Below, piece after piece: positions 24,376 through 32,230 of a DNA stretch of 37,946 nt (position 1 is the first letter of the stretch; each line of letters begins with the position of its first letter). Position numbers and translations under genes: made by a program. Below the pieces are notes generated by a model. That model was not told the DNA's origin and ran no database searches. It was given only the letters and a program-made list of their open reading frames with translations. The DNA comes from Oscillospiraceae bacterium (GTDB taxonomy: Bacteria > Bacillota > Clostridia > Oscillospirales > Oscillospiraceae). Location: NCBI GenBank assembly GCA_017429835.1, contig JAFROD010000026.1, positions 1 to 37,946 of the forward strand, in the 5' to 3' direction.

Positions 24376-26427
24376 TCAATCACCTCGCAGGGAATGATAC
24401 AGGGCGCTGTTTTCCAGCGGGTTGGGGCCGTTCTCCGGCGTCAGACAGATTTCGATCATCGTGCGCTCGCGCTCGTAGCGGAGCAGCCCGAGCTCCTGCA
24501 GAACCGCAAGGCAGCTCAGCGTGCGGCGCGGCGAGTGGCGGTTGTCCGTCCACTCCGCGATCGACGCGGAAAGGGTGGAAAGCTCCGAGCGAACCGGCCA
24601 GCCGGACGGCGCGCGTGCCGTCAGATACTGCCAGACGTCAGCGACGTCGCGGCGTTCCGGCGCGATCGCCGCCCGCTCGATCCTGCTCAGGGGCTTGCCT
24701 GCGGAGAAGCGGTCGAACAATTCGTTCGGGGAAGTGCGGCGGATGTCGATCAGACTGAGCTGGATCGTCTTCGTGCCGCGGAATTCATTGATCTGCAGGT
24801 GGAACGCCGCGTCGATGCGCTCTCCAACCTCCAGCTTTTTCGACAGATTGCCGGCGGAGAAATAGATCGCCTGCAGGGAGGTTCCGTCCTGCGCGCGCAG
24901 CCGCAGCCTTAAATGCTTGCCGCTGCCGACCGTACTGATCCGTTCGATCGTCAGCTCGCTCATGCAAAACACCGGCTTCGGGCAGCACGTGCCGCAGGGC
25001 TCAAGTTGGGAAAGCCCGTCCGTGTTTTCCTCGGTCAGAAGCTCTGGCGTGATCTCGCAGTCGATCTCCAGCGCGGATTTCGCCTGTCCCGAGGAGGCGA
25101 ATTCCTCCGTGCGGCGGCAGATCCGGCGGCGGAATTCGTCGATATTGCTCCGCAGGATCGTGAAGCCCGCCGCGAGCTCGTGGCCGCCGTAGCCCTCCAG
25201 AAGATCGGACATCTCCGACAGAGAGGAGAACAGATTGAAGCCGCCGTAGGAACGGGAGGACGCCTTGCCGCGTTCTCCGTTCAGGCAGATCAGGAAGGTC
25301 GGGCGGCAGAATTCTTCGCTCAGGCGCGAGGCGACGATGCCGACCACGCCCTGATGCCAGCTTTCGCCGGCGAGAACGATCGCGCTGTCCGAGCCTTTTC
25401 TGCCGCGCAGGCGGGAGACCGCCTCGCGGTAGATTTCCGTTTCGGTCGCCTGCCGCTCCCGATTGAGGCGGCAGAGCGTTTCGGCAAGCTCCTCAGCCTC
25501 CGCAGCGTCTTCCGTCAGGAAGAGCTGCACCGCGAGCTCGGCATGCTCCATACGGCCGGCGGCGTTGATGCGCGGCGCGAGGATATAGCCGATGGTCGAA
25601 GCCGTGACCGGCTGGGAGTCGCAGCCGCACGCATGCATCAGGGCGCGAATGCCGAGCCGTTTCGGTTTTTGCAAGGCGTTCAGCCCCTGCACGACCAGGC
25701 GGCGGTTTTCACCGCTCAGCGGCATGACGTCCGCGATCGTACCGAGGCAGAAAAGGTCGGCGTAACGCGCGGCGATCTCCTCCTGATCGCCGTGCAGTGC
25801 GGCAGCCAGCTTGAACGCGATGCCGACGCCGCAGAGATTGGTGTGCGGGTACGTGCGGTCGGCGCGGTGCGGATCGACGACCGCTGCCGCCTGCGGCAGC
25901 GTATCCTTGCACTCGTGGTGGTCGGTGACGACCAGCGTGACGCCCATTTGGGCGCACTTCTCCGCTTCTTCCAGCGCGGTAATGCCGCAGTCCACGGTGA
26001 TGATCATGCGCACGCCTTCCTCGTAGAGCTGGTCGATCGCGCCGTTGTTGAGTCCGTAGCCCTCTTCCAGTCTGCCCGGGATATGGGCGACGCAGTCCGC
26101 GCCGACGGAGCGAAGATAGTCCGTCAGCAGGCAGGTAGCGGTAATGCCGTCGACGTCGTAGTCGCCGAACACCGCGATTTTGGTCTTCTGTTCGATCGCG
26201 CGGCGGATCGTTTCTACCGCCGCGTCCATTTCCTTCATCTCGAAGGGGTCTGAAAGCGGCGCGTCGCTGCGCAAAAGCTGTGCGGCTTTTTCCGGCGTAT
26301 CAAAGCCCCTGCCGCAAAGAACGTAAGCAGTCAGCGCGCTGTAGCCTGCTTCTCGCAGTACGCGCGCTTTTTCTTCCTCGGGCGCCGCAATTTTCCAAGT
26401 TCCGTACTTCACCGAATACCATCCCAT
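24376..26427 (-). CDS. recJ: Single-strand DNA 5'-3' exonuclease RecJ
   Basis: RecJ degrades single-stranded DNA 5' to 3' in recombination and mismatch repair. The 683-residue product has the DHH motifs DYDVDG (89-94) and TDHHE (168-172), the DHHA1 motif GYGGHELAAGFT, and a C-terminal OB-type extension. ATG 26427 lies only about 10 bases after the predicted transcription start and has no clear ribosome site. GTG 26412 would begin MKYGTWKIAA, a more family-like start, with GGGATGG upstream. I keep the ATG but rate the start as uncertain by five codons. First gene of the seven-gene cluster. Confidence 0.94.
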   Translation of the reverse strand: MGWYSVKYGTWKIAAPEEEKARVLREAGYSALTAYVLCGRGFDTPEKAAQLLRSDAPLSDPFEMKEMDAAVETIRRAIEQKTKIAVFGDYDVDGITATCLLTDYLRSVGADCVAHIPGRLEEGYGLNNGAIDQLYEEGVRMIITVDCGITALEEAEKCAQMGVTLVVTDHHECKDTLPQAAAVVDPHRADRTYPHTNLCGVGIAFKLAAALHGDQEEIAARYADLFCLGTIADVMPLSGENRRLVVQGLNALQKPKRLGIRALMHACGCDSQPVTASTIGYILAPRINAAGRMEHAELAVQLFLTEDAAEAEELAETLCRLNRERQATETEIYREAVSRLRGRKGSDSAIVLAGESWHQGVVGIVASRLSEEFCRPTFLICLNGERGKASSRSYGGFNLFSSLSEMSDLLEGYGGHELAAGFTILRSNIDEFRRRICRRTEEFASSGQAKSALEIDCEITPELLTEENTDGLSQLEPCGTCCPKPVFCMSELTIERISTVGSGKHLRLRLRAQDGTSLQAIYFSAGNLSKKLEVGERIDAAFHLQINEFRGTKTIQLSLIDIRRTSPNELFDRFSAGKPLSRIERAAIAPERRDVADVWQYLTARAPSGWPVRSELSTLSASIAEWTDNRHSPRRTLSCLAVLQELGLLRYERERTMIEICLTPENGPNPLENSALYHSLRGD

Positions 26428-26443
26428 TATCTTTTTTCTTTAT

Positions 26444-26472
26444 ATTATAGCAAATATTTACGCCGCACACAA
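26444..26472 (-). promoter_or_regulatory. Promoter of the recJ cluster
   Basis: Minus-strand TTGTGT (26467-26472), 17 bases, TATAAT (26444-26449). Predicted start is about 10 bases before ATG 26427. Confidence 0.7.
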
Positions 26473-26565
26473 TAGAAAATCAGGCGTAAAGGGCGGGAAA
26501 TTCGGACTCCTTTACCCGACGTGCCTCATAATCGTTAAAAAATCGTGAATTCTGCGCGGAAAAAC

Positions 26566-26593
26566 TTGTAAAATCCCGCTCGCGTATTATAAT
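26566..26593 (+). promoter_or_regulatory. Promoter of the zinc-ribbon gene
   Basis: TTGTAA (26566-26571), 16 bases, TATAAT (26588-26593), with the start predicted near 26600, about 10 bases before the ATG. Confidence 0.75.
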
Positions 26594-26610
26594 AAGCTTT
26601 GGTGATAAAC

Positions 26611-27021
26611 ATGTTCAGACGTTTCGGCGAATCCTTACGCCGCCTTATGTACGGACGCTACGGCTCCGACGAACTGAATATCGCGCTGCTGATCGCCGCG
26701 GTCGCAGTCAGCCTGATCAATTCGATCCTGTCGCTGTTCCTCCGGATCAGCTTCGTGTATACGCGGGTCGTTTCTCCGATCCTCTATCTCGTCATGCTCG
26801 GACTGCTCGGCTTCAGCCTGTTCCGCACTTTTTCGCGCAATATCTACGCGCGGCAGAAGGAGAACCGCTGGTTCCGCCGGCAGTGGCAGCGGCTGCGCGA
26901 CCGGAAAAACCGCTATTTCCGCTGTCCGAAGTGCCGGCAGACCGTCCGCGTGCCGAAGGGTAAGGGAAAAATCAGCATCCATTGCCCGAAATGCGGCGAA
27001 AGATTCATCAAGAAGACGTAA
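26611..27021 (+). CDS. Two-TM protein with C-terminal zinc ribbon
   Basis: A 136-residue protein: basic N-terminus, two membrane helices (about 22-43 and 50-69), a basic linker, and a zinc ribbon with CPKC (about 105-108) and CPKC (about 125-128) spaced 17 residues apart. The ribbon is probably cytosolic; the basic flanks (RRLM, RKNR) favour nucleic-acid or ribosome contact, but this is inferred. ATG 26611 is preferred to in-frame TTG 26599/GTG 26602, which fall near the predicted transcription start. No recognised family function. It diverges from recJ and ends at a shared terminator. Confidence 0.8.
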   Translation: MFRRFGESLRRLMYGRYGSDELNIALLIAAVAVSLINSILSLFLRISFVYTRVVSPILYLVMLGLLGFSLFRTFSRNIYARQKENRWFRRQWQRLRDRKNRYFRCPKCRQTVRVPKGKGKISIHCPKCGERFIKKT

Positions 27022-27053
27022 AAAAACGGAGCGCGTTTGCGCTCCGTTTTTTT
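27022..27053 (+). terminator. Bidirectional terminator
   Basis: A 13-bp stem (27022-27034 with 27039-27051), loop GTTT, with A and T runs at both ends. It serves the zinc-ribbon gene and the convergent small membrane-protein gene at 27061. Confidence 0.9.
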
Positions 27054-27060
27054 ACGTTCC

Positions 27061-27237
27061 TTATTCTTCGATGTCGTCGAACTCAAGCAGCTCGTCGGCA
27101 TCCTCTTCCTTGCAGCAGCAGGGCAGGAGCTTCTTAATGTCATCCCAGAAATGAATCAGTCCGACAACGATCGCGCCGAGCACAACAACGCCGCCGATGA
27201 TCGCCAGGACGGCCTTCAATGCACTGTTCTCCTTCAT
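27061..27237 (-). CDS. 58-residue membrane protein with CCC motif
   Basis: A small protein: MKENSALK, a single membrane helix (about 9-30, AVLAIIGGVVVLGAIVVGLIHF), then WDDIKKLLP-CCC-KEE and an acidic tail (DADELLEFDDIEE). The frame is open upstream, but ATG 27237 has GGAGGG six bases before it and a promoter of its own. Three adjacent cysteines at the membrane surface could be lipid-modified, bind metal or redox-cycle; none is shown. The gene is too small and plain to name. It looks real: clear start, promoter and terminator. Confidence 0.78.
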   Translation of the reverse strand: MKENSALKAVLAIIGGVVVLGAIVVGLIHFWDDIKKLLPCCCKEEDADELLEFDDIEE

Positions 27238-27276
27238 AGGTAACCCTCCGTTCTGATTTGATTTTCTTACACCTAT

Positions 27277-27304
27277 AGTATACCGCAATTTTGAAATTAC
27301 GCAA
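27277..27304 (-). promoter_or_regulatory. Promoter of the CCC membrane-protein gene
   Basis: Minus-strand TTGCGT (27299-27304), 16 bases, TATACT (27277-27282). Confidence 0.7.
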
Positions 27305-27311
27305 GAGTTTT

Positions 27312-27833
27312 TTATACGCGCACGATATAATCGCTTTTGCGTTCCGCCTTCGGGCGGAATTCGCCGGTCGGGTAGCCGAGAATGCAATGACCGACGCCGA
27401 TCCAGTCGCCCTCGACGCCCCACTGCTTCAGCAGCGCCTTACCCTCTTCGGAGTCGAACTCCTGACGGGCGCGGTGGATCCAGCAAGATCCGACGCCGAT
27501 CGACCACGCCGCGTTCATCATGTTGTCGATCACGCACGAGCCGTCCTCGACCGCCGTGAACATGTCCGCCTTCGCCAGAATGATGCAGACCGTCGGCGCG
27601 CCGTAGAAGGGCTTTGCGTCGGGATTGCCGATAATTGCTGCGTTCATGCGCTCCAGATTCGCAATGTCCTCCGGTTTCTGCAGGACGATGATCTTCGGCG
27701 ACTGCTTTCCCACGCCGGTCGCGGCGTAAGTCCCCGCCCGCAGGATCGCCTGCAGGTCTTCCTCCTTGAGCTGCTCGGGCTTATAGCTGCGGCAGCTTTT
27801 GCGTTCTTCCAGACATTTCAGTACTTCGTTCAT
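27312..27833 (-). CDS. Nitroreductase family protein
   Basis: A 173-residue FMN-dependent oxidoreductase of the nitroreductase fold. Signs: the RKSCRSYKPEQLKEEDL opening, AGTYAATGVGKQ (flavin phosphate contact), the DGSCVIDNMMNAAWSIGVGSCWIH core, and GVGHCILGYP. Short form with a single domain. The family reduces nitro compounds, quinones or flavins with NAD(P)H; the substrate is not known. ATG 27833 has GGAGG seven bases upstream. It lies 14 bases after birA and is probably co-transcribed with it. Confidence 0.92.
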   Translation of the reverse strand: MNEVLKCLEERKSCRSYKPEQLKEEDLQAILRAGTYAATGVGKQSPKIIVLQKPEDIANLERMNAAIIGNPDAKPFYGAPTVCIILAKADMFTAVEDGSCVIDNMMNAAWSIGVGSCWIHRARQEFDSEEGKALLKQWGVEGDWIGVGHCILGYPTGEFRPKAERKSDYIVRV

Positions 27834-27847
27834 GGTGTTCCTCCTTG

Positions 27848-28618
27848 TCAGACATATCCGTACATGCCGCGGACAGACACCTCGCCGGTGCTGACCGCAG
27901 CGATTTCTCCGTTTTCCCAACGCACGAGAAGCGCGCCGTTTTCGTCGATTCCCTCCGCAAAGGCGGGTCTGCGCTCCGCGCCGGAGATGACCTGCACGCG
28001 CTTACCGACGGTGACGCAGGCGGCGGCGTATTCCGTCAGCCACGCCTTCTTTTCCGTCAGGAGCGCGGCGTCCATCTCAAAAAGCCTACGCACCATGCAG
28101 CGCGCCAAGTCGTTCGGGTCGACGACCTGCCCCGTGATCTCGCGCAGAGAGATCGCGATATCCCGCACCTCCGGCGGAAATTGCGCCGGTTCCGTGTTGC
28201 AGTTAACGCCGATCCCGACGATCGCGCACAGCCCGCCGTCCGTCTGCACGAGCTCCGTCAGGATCCCGCAGAGCTTTCTGCCCCCATAGACGAGATCGTT
28301 CGTCCATTTGACCTCCGGCGCGACGCCGCAGCAGTCGTTGATCGCCCTGCGCACCGCGACCGCCGCCATCGCCGTCAGGTGCAGGAGCTTGTCGGCAGGC
28401 GCGTTCGGTCGCAGCAGGACGGAGAGATAGACCCCGCCCTCCGGCGAGGAAAAGCTCCTGCCCAGTCTGCCGCGACCCTTGGTCTGCCTGCCGGTCACGA
28501 GCACCGTCCCGTGCGGTGCGGCGCGCATCCGCTTGAGCGCGTCGTTGGTGGAGTCCGTCTCGCACAGCACCTGCACCGGAAACGGGCTGTCTGAAAAAGC
28601 GTTCTGCCTGAGCCGCAC
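27848..28618 (-). CDS. birA: Biotin-protein ligase without DNA-binding domain
   Basis: A 256-residue ligase that forms biotinyl-AMP and biotinylates carboxylase carrier proteins. Seen motifs: GRGRLGRSF (biotinyl-AMP loop), KWTNDLVYGGRKLCGIL (catalytic lysine region) and a C-terminal SH3-like cap. The usual bacterial helix-turn-helix (about 60 N-terminal residues of BirA in Bacillus and E. coli) is absent; the protein starts directly at the ligase fold. It therefore cannot repress as BirA does. Start is GTG 28618, with GGAGG eight bases upstream. Divergent from bioY. Confidence 0.92.
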   Translation of the reverse strand: MRLRQNAFSDSPFPVQVLCETDSTNDALKRMRAAPHGTVLVTGRQTKGRGRLGRSFSSPEGGVYLSVLLRPNAPADKLLHLTAMAAVAVRRAINDCCGVAPEVKWTNDLVYGGRKLCGILTELVQTDGGLCAIVGIGVNCNTEPAQFPPEVRDIAISLREITGQVVDPNDLARCMVRRLFEMDAALLTEKKAWLTEYAAACVTVGKRVQVISGAERRPAFAEGIDENGALLVRWENGEIAAVSTGEVSVRGMYGYV

Positions 28619-28639
28619 GGCCGTCGCCTCCTTTTTTTC

Positions 28640-28668
28640 ATTGTAAAGCAGTTTTTTGCATTTGTAAA
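28640..28668 (-). promoter_or_regulatory. Promoter of birA
   Basis: Minus-strand TTTACA (28663-28668), 17 bases, TACAAT (28640-28645). Confidence 0.75.
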
Positions 28669-28678
28669 CACCTGACCC

Positions 28679-28707
28679 TTGCGATTTTCACAAGTTTTCG
28701 ATATAAT
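28679..28707 (+). promoter_or_regulatory. Promoter of bioY
   Basis: TTGCGA (28679-28684), 17 bases, TATAAT (28702-28707). A short palindrome TTAC-CAT-GTAA (28712-28722) sits at the predicted start and could be an operator. The -35 boxes of birA and bioY are 10 bp apart. Confidence 0.72.
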
Positions 28708-28736
28708 GACGTTACCATGTAATTTGAGAGGTCATT

Positions 28737-29291
28737 ATGAAACACACCCTGAAGCTCATGCTGCTTACCGCTCTTTTTGCCGCGCTGACCGCCGTTGGCG
28801 CGTTTATCCGCATACCGCTCGGCACGATCTCCTTCACGGTGCAGATCTTCTTTACCTGCATGGCGGGCATTCTGCTCGGGCCGTATGCCGGCGCGGCTTC
28901 GCAGGCGGTCTACGTCCTGCTCGGGTTGCTCGGCGTTCCGATTTTCACAGAGGGCGGCGGTCTGATGTATTTTGCAAAGCCGACCTTCGGTTTCCTGCTC
29001 GGAATGATCCCGATGGCGTTCGTGATCGGTCTGCTGGCGGATCGGCTGCCTGTGAAAAATGTCCCTCTGCGGTTGGGACTTGCCTGCGCGATCGGGCTCG
29101 CAGTCCTCTATGCCGTCGGTCTGCCCTACATCTATTTCTCCCTCGGCGGGGCGTGGTCGATCGGCAAAACGCTGGTCAGCGGCTGCCTGATCTTCCTGCC
29201 TTTTGACGCGCTGAAGATCGTCTGCGCGTCAATTCTCGGCGAAAAACTCCGAAATAACCCTTCCATCCTTGCTTTTCGGAGCAAAAGGTGA
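28737..29291 (+). CDS. bioY: Biotin transporter BioY (ECF S-component)
   Basis: A 184-residue substrate-binding membrane subunit of an energy-coupling-factor transporter that imports biotin. It has about six hydrophobic segments, with BioY-like elements: an N-terminal AALTAVGAFIRIPLG, a QIFFTCMAGILLGP..G..SQAVYVLLGLLGVPIF block, and PTFGFLLGM. The AT modules are probably encoded elsewhere. ATG 28737 with GAGAGG five bases upstream. Divergent from birA. Its final codons contain the trkA promoter. Confidence 0.95.
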   Translation: MKHTLKLMLLTALFAALTAVGAFIRIPLGTISFTVQIFFTCMAGILLGPYAGAASQAVYVLLGLLGVPIFTEGGGLMYFAKPTFGFLLGMIPMAFVIGLLADRLPVKNVPLRLGLACAIGLAVLYAVGLPYIYFSLGGAWSIGKTLVSGCLIFLPFDALKIVCASILGEKLRNNPSILAFRSKR

Positions 29292-29297
29292 TATAAT
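29269..29297 (+). promoter_or_regulatory. Promoter of trkA-trkH within bioY end
   Basis: TTGCTT (29269-29274), 17 bases, TATAAT (29292-29297), with an extended TG two bases upstream of the -10. It overlaps the last codons of bioY. Confidence 0.75.
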
Positions 29298-29333
29298 AAT
29301 TTGAAATTTGCAGTGAAACGGGTGACAACCTGA

Positions 29334-30704
29334 ATGAAAATCGTGATTATCGGAGCCGGAAAGATCGGCGTCACGCTTGCGGATCAGCTTCTGCGCGAGG
29401 GGCACGAGATCGTCGTCGTAGACGAGGATCAGGGCGCGCTGGACGCAGTCAACACAATGGACGTGCTGACGATCGCCGGCAACGGCATTTCAAAAGAGAC
29501 ACAGCTTGAAGCGGGCGTGCCGACGGCGGATCTTGCGATCGCCGTCATGTCCACGGACGAAGAGAATCTGCTCGCCTGTCTGATCGCGAAAAAGCTCGGC
29601 GTCGGCAGCACCATCGCCCGCGTCCGCAATCCGGAGTACTCCTCCGGCATGCGTCTGATCAAGGACGACCTGGGACTGAGCATGGCGCTCAATCCGGAGC
29701 TCGCCAGTGCGGCGGAAATTGCGCGCATTCTGCGCGCGCCGTCCGCGATCAAGATCGACACCTTCTCCCGCGGCCGCGTGGAGCTGCACAAGGTCAACCT
29801 TCCGGCGGATTCTCCTCTGGACGGTATGAAGCTCATGGAGCTCGGCAAGGTGCAGTCCGGCGTGCTGATCTGCGCGGTGGAGCGCGGCGAGCACGACGTG
29901 TTTATCCCCTCCGGCACCTTCGAGCTGAAGGCGGGCGACCGGATCAGCTTCGTCGCAAAGCCGCGGATCGCCGCAAAATTCTTCCCGAAGCTCGGCATCA
30001 AGACGAATCCCGTCAAACGCGTTCTGCTGCTCGGCGGCGGACGTATTTCCTACTACCTTGCCAAGCTGATGCTGGAATTCGGCGCGAGCGTCAAGATCAT
30101 CGAGTCCAACGCGGAGACCTGCGACTTTCTCGCCGAGCAGCTTCCCGACGCGAACATCGTCCACGGCGACGCGACGAACGAGCATCTGCTCGCCGAGGAG
30201 GGCATTGCAAAGATGGACGCCGTCGCCTCCCTGACCGGCATTGATGAAGAAAACGTCCTCATGAGTCTGTACGCCAAGAGCGTGACGGACGCCAAGATCA
30301 TCACCAAGATCAACCGCACCACTTTTTCGCACATCATCAAGTCCATGGACTTGGGCAGCGTGTTCCATCCGCGCTATATCGCCGCCGACCACATCGTGCG
30401 TTTCGTCCGCGCCCTGCAGAACTCCCTCGGCTCCAACGTCGAGACCCTGTATAAGATCGTCGGCAACAAGGCAGAAGCCTTGGAATTCCGCGCCACGGCA
30501 AAGTCCGCCGTCTGCGGTGTTCCGCTGATGGAGCTGCAGCTTTTGCCGAATCTGCTGATCGGCGCGATCAATCGCGGCGGCAAGATCCTCACCCCCGGCG
30601 GCCACGATACCATTGAGCCCGGCGACACGGTCATCGTCGTCACCACCGTCACGGGTCTGAACGATCTGGACGACATCTTGGACAAGCGGAGAGCAAAGGC
30701 ATGA
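29334..30704 (+). CDS. trkA: Potassium uptake regulator TrkA
   Basis: A 456-residue peripheral subunit of the Trk/Ktr potassium importer. It is a tandem duplication: each half has an RCK_N Rossmann domain that binds nucleotide (first GAGKIG at 7-12, second around LLGGGRISYYLA near 226) and an RCK_C domain. The tandem form, not the single-RCK KtrA type, identifies TrkA. Its last codon overlaps the trkH start (ATGA), so the subunits are made together. Ribosome site is weak (GGGTGA, with a wide gap). Confidence 0.95.
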   Translation: MKIVIIGAGKIGVTLADQLLREGHEIVVVDEDQGALDAVNTMDVLTIAGNGISKETQLEAGVPTADLAIAVMSTDEENLLACLIAKKLGVGSTIARVRNPEYSSGMRLIKDDLGLSMALNPELASAAEIARILRAPSAIKIDTFSRGRVELHKVNLPADSPLDGMKLMELGKVQSGVLICAVERGEHDVFIPSGTFELKAGDRISFVAKPRIAAKFFPKLGIKTNPVKRVLLLGGGRISYYLAKLMLEFGASVKIIESNAETCDFLAEQLPDANIVHGDATNEHLLAEEGIAKMDAVASLTGIDEENVLMSLYAKSVTDAKIITKINRTTFSHIIKSMDLGSVFHPRYIAADHIVRFVRALQNSLGSNVETLYKIVGNKAEALEFRATAKSAVCGVPLMELQLLPNLLIGAINRGGKILTPGGHDTIEPGDTVIVVTTVTGLNDLDDILDKRRAKA

Positions 30705-32173
30705 ACTACAGAATGATCGCTTATCTTCTGGGGCACGTGCTGCTGCTCATCGGCGCGTTTCTGCTGCTGCCTGTGATCGTCGCGCTGATCTACGGCGACG
30801 GCGGTCTGTGGAGCCTTTTGCAGACCGCGCTCGTCTGCGCGGCGCTGGGCGGTCTGATGATGCTGCTCAAGCCCAAGCGCGACCGCGCGATGCACGCGAG
30901 AGACGGCTTCGTGATGGTCTCGCTGTCGTGGATCCTAATCTCTCTGCTCGGCGCGCTTCCGTTCTTTCTGAACGGCGCGATCCCCTCCTACCTCGACGCG
31001 GTGTTTGAGACCGTTTCCGGCTTCACCACCACCGGTGCAAGCATTCTGGAGGACGTGGAGATCATTCCGCACGGGCTGCTGTTCTGGCGCAGCTTTACCC
31101 ATTGGCTGGGCGGCATGGGCGTGCTGGTCTTCATGCTGGCGGTCGTACCGCTGTCCGGCGAGAGCATTTATCTGCTCAAGGCGGAATCTCCCGGCCCGTC
31201 CGTCAGCAAGATGGTGCCGAAAATGCGCACCACCGCGAAGATCCTCTACAGCATTTATTTTGCCATGACCCTCCTGCAGATCATCGCTTATCAACTCGGC
31301 AATCTCTGCGGTTGGGGTGAGATCTCGTTCTTTGACAGCGTGTGTCTTGCCTTCGGCAGCGCCGGTACGGGCGGCTTTGCCGTTCGCAACACCAGCCTTG
31401 CCGGGTACTCGTCGTACGTGCAGACGGTCACGACCGTCGGCATGCTCATGTTCGGCGTGAATTTCTCGATCTACTTCTTCCTGATCTGCCGAAAGCTCAA
31501 GCTGATCTGGAAGAACACCGAGCTCAAATACTATCTTGCGATCATTCTCGGCGCCATCGCGATCGTCACCGCCAACCTCATGCTGACCGGCGGCTACTTT
31601 ACCGACGTCCGCGACGCCGTGCACCACGTCTCCTTCTCCGTCGGCTCGATCATCACGACGACCGGCTTCGGCACGGTGGATTTTTCCAAGTGGCCGGATA
31701 TGTCGCGCATTATTCTCGTCCTGCTGATGATCTGCGGCGCATGCGCCGGCTCCACCGGCGGCGGTCTGAAAGTCAGCCGCATCGTCATCCTCGTCAAAAC
31801 GGCTCGCAGCGAACTGCGGCATCTGCTGCACCCGCACAGAGTCGAGGTCATGAAAATGGACGGCAAGCGCGTAGACCGCGAGGTCATCCGCGGCACCTCC
31901 GCCTATCTCGTCTTCTACATTCTGATCGCTGTAGTCTCCATTGCTTTGGTCTCGATGGACAACTTCGGCAGAACCGATACCTCCGTGACCGCCGTCATGG
32001 CGACGCTCAACAATATCGGCCCCGGCACTACGATCCTGATCGGCCCTGCCGGCAACTATGCCGCGTTTTCCGCTCTGTCGAAGATCGTGCTGATCCTGGA
32101 CATGCTGTTCGGCAGATTGGAGCTCTTCCCGATGCTGATCCTGCTCCGCCCGTCCACATGGCGGAAGCACTAA
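30701..32173 (+). CDS. trkH: Potassium uptake channel subunit TrkH
   Basis: A 490-residue membrane protein of the Trk/Ktr/HKT superfamily, with four MPM repeats whose pore loops carry the glycine-rich filters: TVSGFTTTGASIL, FGSAGTGGFAV, SIITTTGFGTVDF and LNNIGPGTTI. The conserved filter glycines are all present, and the usual signature helix-breaking segment CAGSTGGGLKVSR lies before the last repeat. It imports K+ with TrkA gating. Four-base overlap with trkA and a strong terminator directly after. Confidence 0.95.
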   Translation: MNYRMIAYLLGHVLLLIGAFLLLPVIVALIYGDGGLWSLLQTALVCAALGGLMMLLKPKRDRAMHARDGFVMVSLSWILISLLGALPFFLNGAIPSYLDAVFETVSGFTTTGASILEDVEIIPHGLLFWRSFTHWLGGMGVLVFMLAVVPLSGESIYLLKAESPGPSVSKMVPKMRTTAKILYSIYFAMTLLQIIAYQLGNLCGWGEISFFDSVCLAFGSAGTGGFAVRNTSLAGYSSYVQTVTTVGMLMFGVNFSIYFFLICRKLKLIWKNTELKYYLAIILGAIAIVTANLMLTGGYFTDVRDAVHHVSFSVGSIITTTGFGTVDFSKWPDMSRIILVLLMICGACAGSTGGGLKVSRIVILVKTARSELRHLLHPHRVEVMKMDGKRVDREVIRGTSAYLVFYILIAVVSIALVSMDNFGRTDTSVTAVMATLNNIGPGTTILIGPAGNYAAFSALSKIVLILDMLFGRLELFPMLILLRPSTWRKH

Positions 32174-32174
32174 T

Positions 32175-32210
32175 AAAAAAGAACTGCTGCGATCGCAGCA
32201 GTTCTTTTTT
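32175..32210 (+). terminator. Bidirectional terminator trkH/typA
   Basis: A perfect palindrome of 16-bp arms around GATC (32175-32210), A run on one side and T run on the other. It ends trkH and, in reverse, typA, which stops at 32231. Confidence 0.9.
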
Positions 32211-32230
32211 GTCTCCCTATTGATCGTCCT

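Noticed and set aside
24913..26253. 446-codon plus-strand frame opposite recJ
   Set aside because: Shadow of recJ, Arg/Ala/Asp-rich, no start signal.
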